From an uncultured Collinsella sp. (GTDB taxonomy: Bacteria; Actinomycetota; Coriobacteriia; Coriobacteriales; Coriobacteriaceae): DNA of 64,000 nucleotides. A program made the translations under genes and the position numbers. Location: contig CABUDS010000006.1 of the NCBI GenBank assembly GCA_902490405.1, forward strand, positions 1 through 64,000, given 5' to 3'. This document shows positions 16,939 through 24,039 of the stretch, piece after piece. A model generated the notes under the pieces. That model did no database searches and had not been told where the DNA came from. It saw only the letters and a list, made by a program, of their open reading frames with translations. The first letter of the stretch is position 1; each line of letters opens with the position of its first letter.

Positions 16939-18057
16939 CTACTCGTGCCATAAAACGCGGTCGCGGATGTACTCGCCCAGCATGGGCACGGTAAACCGGA
17001 CGAGGCCGTATCCGGCAGCCTCGATGACGCGCTCGCGAATCAGGCTTGCGCGATATTTGCTCGCCCAGCTTTGGGTGCGATCGCAACGCTCAATGATATC
17101 CGCCATGCGCGTCGGTTTGCCCTCGTCAACCGCCATGGCCTCGATAAAGAGGCGCTGTGGACTACGCAGCCCGTAATACAGAGGCGCGTCAACCGCTTCG
17201 TAGAACTCGGAGACGGCATCCGCATGGCCATCCTCGACATCGCGCCTTTCGATGACCTGCGAGCCACGCCGGACAGCAGACCGCCACATGTAATAGCCCA
17301 CCAGCTGAACCATGTAGGGATGCCCCATGCTCTTGCGCGCCGCAAGGTCCGCGGTCTCCGCATCAATATAAAAACCAGCGCGCTTGATCGTCTGGATATA
17401 CGAATCGCGCACCTGGGGCAAAGAAATCGCCCCCAACGTACGCTGCTGGGCACGTCGCAAAAACGTCACGCTCGGCTCTTCGAGCAAATCGTCAACCATG
17501 CTGGGCAAGCCGGCAAAGACCAGCGCAAGACCGCGTTGCTCGCTATCGGGCAAGCCCGTGGCATCCTGATCTCCGAGCACCTGCTGATAGAGGACGGCGA
17601 GAGCCGCCAGTTCCTCGATAGACGCAGATTGAGCCTCGTCAATCGCAAACAGGATGCCCTTACCTGGACCGAGTTTCTTGAGACGTTCGTTGACCAGCCC
17701 CCGCAACGTCTCGCCTTTTGCCCGCGCCGCCTCAACCGACATTCGGCCAAATGACGGACCAAACTCCATCGACGTCACAACGGGTTTATTCGAGCGAAGC
17801 GCGTCGGCCAAGCGGTCGCATAAACCAAGCGAAGCGGAATCGGAGACAACCGCCCATCCGCGCTCACTGGCGAGACGCTGCAGCTCCCGCAGGAGAACTG
17901 TTTTGCCACAGCCGCGGTTTCCTGTAATGAGCATGAGTCTGCCCGGCGCTCCGGCACCGTTATCGAGCCCTTCCTCAAAATCTTCGATGACCGACTCGCG
18001 ACCGATGAGTATCGGAGGTCGCTTACCAGCCGTTGGCTTAAAGGGATTTGGATTCAT
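16939..18057 (-). CDS. AAA-family ATPase with C-terminal winged helix, operon partner of the UvrA-like gene
   Basis: A 372-residue paralog of the protein at 13290-14390: NPFKPTAGKRPPILIGRE at the start, Walker A TGNRGCGKTVLL near residue 45, Walker B ILFAIDEAQ near residue 137, FAGLPSMVDD, FLRRAQQRTLG, GHPYMVQLVGYYMW, then a winged helix (ADIIERCDRTQSWASKYRAS). ATG 18057 is followed at once by this conserved start, with GAGG upstream. The stop is one base before the UvrA-like start, so the two are cotranscribed and probably translationally coupled. Its promoter region holds three phased 10-bp repeats. It may be an autoregulated sensor ATPase; this is inference. Confidence 0.82.
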   Translation of the reverse strand: MNPNPFKPTAGKRPPILIGRESVIEDFEEGLDNGAGAPGRLMLITGNRGCGKTVLLRELQRLASERGWAVVSDSASLGLCDRLADALRSNKPVVTSMEFGPSFGRMSVEAARAKGETLRGLVNERLKKLGPGKGILFAIDEAQSASIEELAALAVLYQQVLGDQDATGLPDSEQRGLALVFAGLPSMVDDLLEEPSVTFLRRAQQRTLGAISLPQVRDSYIQTIKRAGFYIDAETADLAARKSMGHPYMVQLVGYYMWRSAVRRGSQVIERRDVEDGHADAVSEFYEAVDAPLYYGLRSPQRLFIEAMAVDEGKPTRMADIIERCDRTQSWASKYRASLIRERVIEAAGYGLVRFTVPMLGEYIRDRVLWHE

Positions 18058-18090
18058 GTCGGCCTCCTCGGATTGGCAAACGCTGGTAAT

Positions 18091-18120
18091 AGTTATACCA
18101 ACTTATACCGAGTTATACCA
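18091..18120. promoter_or_regulatory. Three phased 10-bp repeats upstream of the ATPase-uvrA-like operon
   Basis: AGTTATACCA, ACTTATACCG and AGTTATACCA follow each other without gap at 18091-18120, one per helical turn. They lie 34-63 bp upstream of the ATPase start; on the gene's strand they read TATAAC/TATAAG, so they may overlap the -10 element. They look like an operator for a protein that binds one face of the DNA cooperatively. Confidence 0.65.
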
Positions 18121-18126
18121 ACTGAA

Positions 18127-18155
18127 TGTGACAAAGGGACTGTCCCTTTGTCACA
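18127..18155. repeat. Family A palindrome, copy 3
   Basis: A perfect copy of the TGTGACAAAGGGAC palindrome. The stop codon of the GTPase gene on the minus strand (18153-18151, in CACATGTGA) lies within its right arm, and its other side is 7 bp from the 10-bp operator repeats. Confidence 0.9.
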
Positions 18156-20154
18156 TGTGGCCGAAAAACTCGGCGTCGGCGGGGCGATAGGGGCGGAAGG
18201 TGGCGGGATCGCCGTTTACGTGTGCCACAGCGGATACGTCGTACCATTTGACCGTATAGCCGGCGCCGTGGGCGCAAAAGACCGAATCGGGCGTGTTGGG
18301 CAGATCGGCCTCGGGCTCGTAGGCGGCCGCCTCGATGACGCGCTCGGCATCATGGCAAGCCGCATAACCGGCGAACTCCAGGTACAGATGTCCGCGGCCG
18401 CTCGTGTAGGCAGCCACCTCCAGCGCGTAATCCTGCACCTCGGATGCCGGCACGCGGCCCACAAGCTTCGCCCGGTCACCCGTCATTGCCGGCGGCTCGT
18501 ACTCGGCACCCATGCGCGTGGCATCCGAAAGCGCCCTGCCCACGCACTCCCCCGGCACCTCGAGCTCAAAGCGATACCACGGCTCCAACAGCACCGCCGC
18601 GCCGGCCTCGCGCGCCTGCATCAAACCCTGGCGAATCGCGCGGTATGTTGCCTGACGAAAGTCACCGCCCTCGGTGTGTTTGGCATGCGCGCGGCCGCCC
18701 GTGAGCGTAATGCGCACATCGGTGATGGGCGAGCCGGTCAACACGCCCAGGTGGTCGCGCTCCATGGCGTTGGTGAGTGCCAGACGCTGCCAGTTAAGGT
18801 CGAGCTCGTCGGTCGAGGTCACGGTGCCAAACTGCACGCCCGAACCTACTGGCAACGGCTCCAGGCGCAGGTGCACCTCGGCGTAATGGCGCAGCGGCTC
18901 AAAGTGGCCCACACCCTCGACCGGCTGCGAGATAGTCTCCTTATAGAGAATGCCGCCGGGCTCAAACTCGACCGCAAGGCCAAAACGATCGGCCAGCACG
19001 CGCTGCACGACCTCGAGCTGCACGGCGCCCATCAACTGCAGGTGAATCTGCTCAAGATGCGTATTCCAGCTTACGCCGAGCATGGGATCTTCGTCCGCCA
19101 ACTCAGTCAATGCTTTGAACACCGTATGGACGTCGTGTTCGCCCGGCAGCACCGTATAGGTGAGGACTGGCGCAATGACGGGCGCATCGCCCGCGGACTC
19201 CGCGCCCAGGGCGTCCCCTGGGCGAACGTGCGCAAGACCCGTCACGGCGCAGATGCCGCCAGCGGCAACTTCCTGGGCAAGCTCGTACTTCTCTCCGTTA
19301 TAGATGCGCACCTGATCGACCTTTTGCTCCCATGCCTCGGCGCCGGAACGTCCGTCAATCATCTGTTTGGCATGCAGTGTGCCGCCGGTCACTTTAACCC
19401 AAGCCAAGCGCTCGCCACGAACACCTCGGCTGACGCGATAGACGCGCGCGGCGAACTCCGGGGCCCACGCCTGTTCACGCATCAGCGTGCACATGCCACC
19501 CAGCAGCTCGCCCACGCCCTGGTCCTTGAGCGCCGAGCCGGCAAAGCAGGGAAAGAGCTTGCGCTCGACAACCATGCGCGACAGCGTTGCGACAGAAAGC
19601 TCGCCCGTCTCAAGAAACTCATCGAGCGCCGCCTCGTCCAACGCAGCAGCGTCCTCCTGAACGGCACCACCCGCCAACAGTTCGTTGGCATCCAGGCAGC
19701 CCTCGGAAAGACGCTGCCCAAGCTGTGTCAGCAAAACATCGCGGCCGGGATTCTCCAAATCGATTTTGTTGATATAGATGAACGTCGGAATGTCATAGCG
19801 CGCAAGCAGGCGCCACAGGGTTTCGGTGTGCCCCTGCACGCCATCGTTGGCGCCCACAACCAAAATCGCGTAGTCGAGCGCGCGCAGTGTGCGCTCCGCC
19901 TCGGCCGAAAAATCGACGTGGCCGGGTGCATCCACGAGCATGACGTGGGTATCGTCATGGTCGAGCACGGCCTGCGACGAGAAAATCGTGATGCCACGCT
20001 CGCGCTCGATCGTGTTAGTGTCCAGGTGAGAATCGCCATCGTCCACACGGCCGCGTTTGCGAATGCGGCCCGCGTTGAACAGCATAGCCTCGGCCAGCGT
20101 GGTCTTGCCGGCATCGACATGTGCCAAGATTCCAACGACCGCTTGCTTCGACAT
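18151..20154 (-). CDS. TetM/EF-G-like ribosome-protection family GTPase
   Basis: A 667-residue translational GTPase with ILAHVDAGKTTLAEAML (G1), ERERGITI (G2), DAPGHVDF (G3), NKID (G4) and the EF-G domain II-V order; the C-terminal GYTVKW segment resembles ribosome-protection proteins. The family includes Tet(M)/Tet(O) and housekeeping-like relatives. It is in a chromosomal setting without mobile elements and its base composition matches its neighbours, so acquired tetracycline resistance is not shown. ATG 20154 follows AGGAGAGCC. The alternative is an EF-G2-like ribosome-rescue factor. GTPase family is certain, biological role is not. Confidence 0.85.
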   Translation of the reverse strand: MSKQAVVGILAHVDAGKTTLAEAMLFNAGRIRKRGRVDDGDSHLDTNTIERERGITIFSSQAVLDHDDTHVMLVDAPGHVDFSAEAERTLRALDYAILVVGANDGVQGHTETLWRLLARYDIPTFIYINKIDLENPGRDVLLTQLGQRLSEGCLDANELLAGGAVQEDAAALDEAALDEFLETGELSVATLSRMVVERKLFPCFAGSALKDQGVGELLGGMCTLMREQAWAPEFAARVYRVSRGVRGERLAWVKVTGGTLHAKQMIDGRSGAEAWEQKVDQVRIYNGEKYELAQEVAAGGICAVTGLAHVRPGDALGAESAGDAPVIAPVLTYTVLPGEHDVHTVFKALTELADEDPMLGVSWNTHLEQIHLQLMGAVQLEVVQRVLADRFGLAVEFEPGGILYKETISQPVEGVGHFEPLRHYAEVHLRLEPLPVGSGVQFGTVTSTDELDLNWQRLALTNAMERDHLGVLTGSPITDVRITLTGGRAHAKHTEGGDFRQATYRAIRQGLMQAREAGAAVLLEPWYRFELEVPGECVGRALSDATRMGAEYEPPAMTGDRAKLVGRVPASEVQDYALEVAAYTSGRGHLYLEFAGYAACHDAERVIEAAAYEPEADLPNTPDSVFCAHGAGYTVKWYDVSAVAHVNGDPATFRPYRPADAEFFGHM

Positions 20155-20397
20155 GGCTCTCCTCTTATTACAAGCCCATCGCACGCGGCAACGGGCATCC
20201 TCGTTCCACACTGGATGATACAATTTACGGGCCGGCGGGCGAAGCGGGCCCTATCCCCCGACCGAGCTCATCGCCCTGCGTTGCCGCGCGGCGATTTTCG
20301 TAGGTTCGCGCCTTGCGAAAGCCGGCACCTCCCCTTTTTGTCCGCCCGGACTCATCTGGGCGGTGACAACGCGAGCCCCACAACGACGCGTTTTACC

Positions 20398-20426
20398 AAA
20401 AATGGCCCCACTCGAGGCCATTTTTT
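20398..20426 (-). terminator. Terminator of the GNAT gene
   Basis: AAAAATGGCC and GGCCATTTTT form a hairpin with an 8-nt loop and a T-run on the minus strand, 34 bp past the GNAT stop. The rest of the gap from 20155 to 20397 has a weak CCGCCC/GGGCGG hairpin at 20342-20363; no gene or known RNA was recognised there. Confidence 0.8.
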
Positions 20427-20459
20427 ATTTGAGCTGGGTGATGATACGTGCCTTGGCTC

Positions 20460-20948
20460 CTACACCTCGCGCAGCCAATCAAACGCGACACGCGGCGTAC
20501 CGTCCGACACATATACGATACCGGCGCGCTTAAACCCGGCCTTGGTGATGGCGCCCTGCATGGGCAGATTGTCTTGGTGCGTGTCGATACGCAGATGGTC
20601 GGTGCGTTCCTTGGCAAAGGCAAACATCGCAGCAGCGACGCCATGCGTGGTGCCGTCCGACGCCACGCGATGCAGCACATGGTATGGAGCGTCGCTGCGC
20701 CAGGCGCCATCCTCGATGACGTCATAGCACTCGTCCGGACCCGGTAAAAAGGCAAACGTCGCCACCACGCGGCCGTCGACTTCGCACACGTAACTGCCAC
20801 CAGCGGCAATATCGGCAGCCAGCTGCTCGGCCGAAGGCGTGCCCTCGGGCCACTGCGTGGCGTTGCCATGCGCGCGCATAAAGGCGCGGGCCGCGTCATA
20901 GATAGCCATGACGGCGGGAATGTCGGTATCGAGGGTTTTTCTGATCAT
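20460..20948 (-). CDS. GNAT family N-acetyltransferase
   Basis: A 162-residue acetyltransferase of the Gcn5-related fold: MIRKTLDTDIPAVMAIYDAAR at the N-terminus, a central beta strand VVATFAFLPG, a short acetyl-CoA loop region (HRVASDGTTHGVAAAMFAFA) and the C-terminal LRIDTHQDNLPMQGAITKAGFKRAGIVYV, which is typical of family members acting on small molecules or protein N-termini. The ATG at 20948 is preferred over the GTG one codon earlier because of GAGG upstream. The acceptor is unknown. It is a single-gene unit ending in a clear terminator. Confidence 0.87.
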   Translation of the reverse strand: MIRKTLDTDIPAVMAIYDAARAFMRAHGNATQWPEGTPSAEQLAADIAAGGSYVCEVDGRVVATFAFLPGPDECYDVIEDGAWRSDAPYHVLHRVASDGTTHGVAAAMFAFAKERTDHLRIDTHQDNLPMQGAITKAGFKRAGIVYVSDGTPRVAFDWLREV

Positions 20949-21025
20949 CACGCGGCGACCTCACGTTTATTGGTATCACTTTGATTGAGCAATGATACCA
21001 ACGTTTGGAGAGGAGCGCGAAGCAG

Positions 21026-21322
21026 ATGGGGAGCAAAAAGCGAGCCGCCTGGTCAAAAGCCAAAAGCGAGTTTTTGGGCGCTGCCACCGGCGGCGACATG
21101 AGCGACCTGTTTGCACGCGAGGACGAGCGCCGCGACGCCCTGGACGCCGAGCGCGACGAGGCTTGGCGCTATAAGTCGTGCGAGCGCAAAAACCGTTACG
21201 ACACACGCGCCGAAGCCGAGGCCGTTATGGCCGACTGCGAAAACCGCGGACGGCGTGGTTTGGCCTGCTACAAATGCGAATACTGCGGCGGCTGGCACCT
21301 GACGTCGCACCCTTGGAAATAG
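21026..21322 (+). CDS. Small zinc-ribbon-like hypothetical protein
   Basis: A 98-residue basic protein. The C-terminal half has paired cysteines in RYKSCERKNRYDTRAEAEA, DCENRGRRGLACYKCEYCGGWHLTSHP; CYKCEYCGGWH is a likely zinc site and resembles small phage-like or ribosome-associated zinc proteins. AGAGGAG lies upstream of the ATG at 21026. It stands alone between the GNAT gene (divergent) and rsmJ (convergent). I do not recognise a named family and assign no function. Confidence 0.65.
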   Translation: MGSKKRAAWSKAKSEFLGAATGGDMSDLFAREDERRDALDAERDEAWRYKSCERKNRYDTRAEAEAVMADCENRGRRGLACYKCEYCGGWHLTSHPWK

Positions 21323-21370
21323 ACCCCGCATCGGCACGGCGCTGGCGAAGCGCCAGCCATCGTGCACAAG

Positions 21371-22075
21371 CTACGGGCGCGGCGGCACCAAAACATCGTA
21401 ACGAACGGCCTTGCCCGCAAGCTGATAGCTCGGCTTAACGCCGGCAAGCAGCGGCCCCTTCACCGGTCGCTTGATAACGACCTTGCGCGGGTGCACCGCA
21501 AGCGCAGCTTCGACCAGCGTCTCCTCGTCGGCGCACGGCTGCTCCAGATGGTGCAAGAGCTGAAACTTCTTTTTCACCGCCGCGCTCTTGGTGCGCTCGG
21601 GAAACATGGGGTCCAGATACACCACGTCGGGAGCCGCGAGCTCGCCTTGCTTGATCAGCTCGGCCGTATGGCGAAGGCCGGCAATGCTGTCCTCGCCCGC
21701 ATGTAAGCGCATGCGCGCCACGGCAGCCGCAAGCGCCGGATCATCTGCCGCGCGATCCAAAGCATCCTTGAGGAGCGCCGCGATCACGCAATCCTGTTCA
21801 TACAGATCGACGGTAAAGCCCGCGGCCGCCAGCAGCAGCGAATCCTCGCCAAAACCTGCCGTGGCATCGACTGCCCACGGATGCTCAACGTCTTTCGCGC
21901 GAGCGGCCTTCACCAGCAGCTCCTGCTGCAGACGACCCTGCTTGAGCCGCGGAAGCATGCGGCCAAAATCGGCACGCAGCTCCATCGTGCCGTCGGTGAG
22001 CGTGAGGCCCTCGGACTTCCCGGTCAGCTCAAGCCCCGCGGCCCGAGCAACAGAAAAGGGATCGACGACGCCCAT
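21371..22075 (-). CDS. rsmJ: RsmJ-type 16S rRNA (guanine-N2)-methyltransferase
   Basis: A 234-residue class I SAM methyltransferase. The SAM loop VDATAGFGEDSLLLAAAG near residue 65, the LYEQD acidic loop, the target motif VVYLDPMFPERTKSAAVKKK near residue 150 and the end HPRKVVIKRP match RsmJ (YhiQ), which methylates guanine 1516 of 16S rRNA. AAGGAG lies at good spacing before ATG 22075; a GTG two codons earlier would overlap it. A 47-codon membrane peptide gene lies 63 bp upstream on the same strand. Confidence 0.85.
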   Translation of the reverse strand: MGVVDPFSVARAAGLELTGKSEGLTLTDGTMELRADFGRMLPRLKQGRLQQELLVKAARAKDVEHPWAVDATAGFGEDSLLLAAAGFTVDLYEQDCVIAALLKDALDRAADDPALAAAVARMRLHAGEDSIAGLRHTAELIKQGELAAPDVVYLDPMFPERTKSAAVKKKFQLLHHLEQPCADEETLVEAALAVHPRKVVIKRPVKGPLLAGVKPSYQLAGKAVRYDVLVPPRP

Positions 22076-22138
22076 GGACACTCCTTAACAAGCAAAACGA
22101 ATACGTGAGCGCCGTTTATGCCAGCACCCAACCGTCCG

Positions 22139-22282
22139 TTATTGTCCCACATGCGACATGGTCCACAGCATCCCAATGCAAAGCACCGCCATCAATCCCG
22201 TGCACACGGCAGCGATCACGGAATCGCCCATACGCCTTCCTAACGAACGCGGCTCGCGCACTTGCTTGGCCCCGTACATCAT
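22139..22282 (-). CDS. Small membrane protein, 47 residues
   Basis: Starts at ATG 22282 directly behind AAGGAGGGGCC, an excellent ribosome binding site, and stops at TAA 22141-22139. The product begins MMYGAKQVREPRSLGRRMGD, basic, and then has one hydrophobic stretch SVIAAVCTGLMAVLCIGMLW, ending in MSHVGQ. The pattern is a single-pass membrane protein with a cytosolic N-terminus. It lies 63 bp upstream of rsmJ on the same strand and could be cotranscribed. No family is recognised. Confidence 0.6.
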   Translation of the reverse strand: MMYGAKQVREPRSLGRRMGDSVIAAVCTGLMAVLCIGMLWTMSHVGQ

Positions 22283-22509
22283 GGCCCCTCCTTCGGTCCA
22301 GCTCTTGCCATGGCCCCATCATCGCAGCGCCGCGCATACGCTGCCATCGATTTTGCTTACGCCCAGCTTTCCTTTTTGAAAGGTTGGGCCGCACAGGCAA
22401 GAGTCGCTTTCAGGCGCATGCATCGCCGCGTTGAGCTACAATGTGCTTCACCATATGTGCAGCACAAAGGGTGCGCCAGGTTGGCGTACTCGTATCGAAA
22501 GGACCAGCC

Positions 22510-22911
22510 ATGAGCTTCACTCGCAAGACTCTCAAAATCCTTGCCCTGATTTATTTTGTTCTGGGCATCGCCAGTCTCGTCATTGGAATCGCCGGCATCG
22601 CGACCGGCAAGCTCGAGTCCACCTACGGATCGAACGCCATGCTCGCCGCGGCCGTGATTATCGCCAAGGGCCTCATCGATCTCGCCGCAGGCGTTGCGGG
22701 CATCAAGGGTGCCAACAAGCCTTCGCAGGTTGACGGCGCGTTTAAGCTCGGTATCGTTGCTGCAGTCGCCACGCTTGCCCAGGCGGTGCTCACGCTTCCC
22801 GCGTTTGGCGGCGACGCCATAAACTATGGCGCCTTTGTCATCGTGGTGTACGACCTGTTCTTTGTTCAGCAGGCACACGACGTTAAGGCCGAGAACAAGG
22901 ATCGTCTGTAG
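22510..22911 (+). CDS. Small multi-pass membrane protein
   Basis: A 133-residue hydrophobic protein with about four membrane helices: ILALIYFVLGIASLVIGIAG, AMLAAAVIIAKGLIDLAAGV, FKLGIVAAVATLAQAVLTLP and YGAFVIVVYDLFFV. The C-terminus VKAENKDRL is charged and cytosolic-like. AAAGGACC precedes the ATG at 22510; longer readings upstream have no site. It is a single gene followed by a terminator. It resembles small uncharacterised membrane proteins in Coriobacteriia, without a known role. Confidence 0.75.
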   Translation: MSFTRKTLKILALIYFVLGIASLVIGIAGIATGKLESTYGSNAMLAAAVIIAKGLIDLAAGVAGIKGANKPSQVDGAFKLGIVAAVATLAQAVLTLPAFGGDAINYGAFVIVVYDLFFVQQAHDVKAENKDRL

Positions 22912-22947
22912 GCACCTGCCCCCACAGCTCCCTGCAGCCAAGTAACT

Positions 22948-22984
22948 AAAAGGGCCGATCGCGCATATCCGCGGTCGGCCCTTT
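22948..22984 (+). terminator. Terminator after the small membrane protein gene
   Basis: AAAGGGCCGATCGCG at 22948-22962 pairs with CGCGGTCGGCCCTTT at 22970-22984 with one wobble. A copy of repeat family B follows immediately. Confidence 0.8.
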
Positions 22985-22991
22985 ACGTTTG

Positions 22992-23037
22992 CCCAGATAA
23001 AACCTGCCAAAATAAACCTGTCCCTTTTTGGTAGGTT
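22992..23037. repeat. Family B repeat, second locus
   Basis: CCCAGATAAAACCTGCC then AACCTGTCCC and GGTAGGTT reproduce about 45 bp of the element at 2338-2382. Its end overlaps the TAA stop of rlmA (23038-23036), the same 3'-end placement seen for family A. Confidence 0.8.
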
Positions 23038-23848
23038 AGTGGCGGTACTCGGCGATGATAAAGTCGATATCGGTCTGAAGGGTATCGAGGTTTGCCAGGC
23101 GCTCTTTGTCGGCGGGGCGCGTGCGGTAGTAGTAGGGCGTCATCTGGAACACCGCCTCGATGTCAGCCTGGGTCTGGAGGGTGATGGAAGCTGTCACCCG
23201 CTGCGTTCCGACCAGTTTAAGCTCGGTGGTCTGTGGCAGCTTTTCGTCGTTGAGATATGGCGTGTCGTAGAGCACCTCCTTGAGGCCAAACAGATGCCGA
23301 GCACCCGGCACCACGGTGTAGAGCGAGCCCTCGGGCGCCAGCACGCGGGCAAACTCACGCTCGTTAAAGGGAGCGAAGAGCTCGGTCACCATATCGAAGG
23401 CGCCGTCCGCCACGGGGATGTCCTTCATGTTGGCCACGAAGTAGGTCGCATCGCCGCGCTTGGCAGCCAGGCGCACCATCTCCTTGCCCAAGTCGAACCC
23501 GTAAGCATCTACGCCCGATACCGCGCCCATGGCGCTGGTGTAGTAGCCCTCGCCACAGCAAATGTCGAGCAAGGTCATAGGACCGTTCGCAGACGCAGCA
23601 CGCCCAGTCGCCCGCTCGCGCACCAGCTCGACCATTGCGTCGCGCAACGGCGCGTAGTATCCACGGTTCAGAAAGTCACGACGGCTGCGCGCTTGCGACT
23701 TGGGATCGCCCATGGAGTCGCCGCTCTTGGACGAGCGCAGCAGATATAGATAGCCCTCGCGCGCACGGTCAAACCGGTGTCCGCCCGCGCATGCAGCACC
23801 GCGCTCGTCGTCCACCAACGGTTCATGGCAAACGGGACACAACAACAT
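23036..23848 (-). CDS. rlmA: RlmA-type 23S rRNA (guanine-N1)-methyltransferase
   Basis: A 270-residue protein with an N-terminal zinc site CPVC...C.GGHRFDRAREGYLYLL, characteristic of RlmA/TlrB, then a class I SAM domain: LLDICCGEGYYTSAM near residue 93, FDLGKEMVRLAAKR, FVANMKDIPVADGAFD and the ELFAPFNEREFARVL segment. Such enzymes methylate G745 or G748 of 23S rRNA; the latter gives tylosin resistance. Which position applies cannot be decided here. TAAGGAGTTGCC precedes the ATG at 23848. Confidence 0.88.
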   Translation of the reverse strand: MLLCPVCHEPLVDDERGAACAGGHRFDRAREGYLYLLRSSKSGDSMGDPKSQARSRRDFLNRGYYAPLRDAMVELVRERATGRAASANGPMTLLDICCGEGYYTSAMGAVSGVDAYGFDLGKEMVRLAAKRGDATYFVANMKDIPVADGAFDMVTELFAPFNEREFARVLAPEGSLYTVVPGARHLFGLKEVLYDTPYLNDEKLPQTTELKLVGTQRVTASITLQTQADIEAVFQMTPYYYRTRPADKERLANLDTLQTDIDFIIAEYRH

Positions 23849-23924
23849 GGCAACTCCTTAGCGCGAACAACACAACGCCCACCATTGTCGCACGCCTTCC
23901 CCACCTAGTCATAGAAGAGACAAG

Positions 23925-23976
23925 GAGTGTCCCCAGCTGCCGACAGAAAAGGAACGTCCCTAAGTGCCGGCTGGCT
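23925..23976. repeat. Imperfect GTCCC/GGAAC hairpin repeat
   Basis: AGTGTCCCC at 23926-23934 and GGAACGTCCC at 23951-23960, followed by TAAGTGCCGGC, which recurs as AAGTGCCGGC at 44731-44740. It sits in the divergent promoter region of rlmA and the MATE gene. It looks like a decayed member of the GGGAC-core repeat group. Confidence 0.4.
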
Positions 23977-24039
23977 GCATTAGGAGTATCATCGTCTGCG
24001 CAAATAAGCACGAAAGAGCATATTAGAGATTGAGAGCGT

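Noticed and set aside
20155..20397. Structured RNA (SRP, 6S, tmRNA) in the gap before the TetM-like gene
   Set aside because: Both strands were read for conserved cores of these RNAs; none was found beyond a 6-bp GC hairpin.
18073..20727. An 884-codon plus-strand frame opposite the TetM-like gene
   Set aside because: The minus strand has all GTPase motifs and a ribosome binding site; the plus frame starts in the operator repeats and has no recognisable domain.
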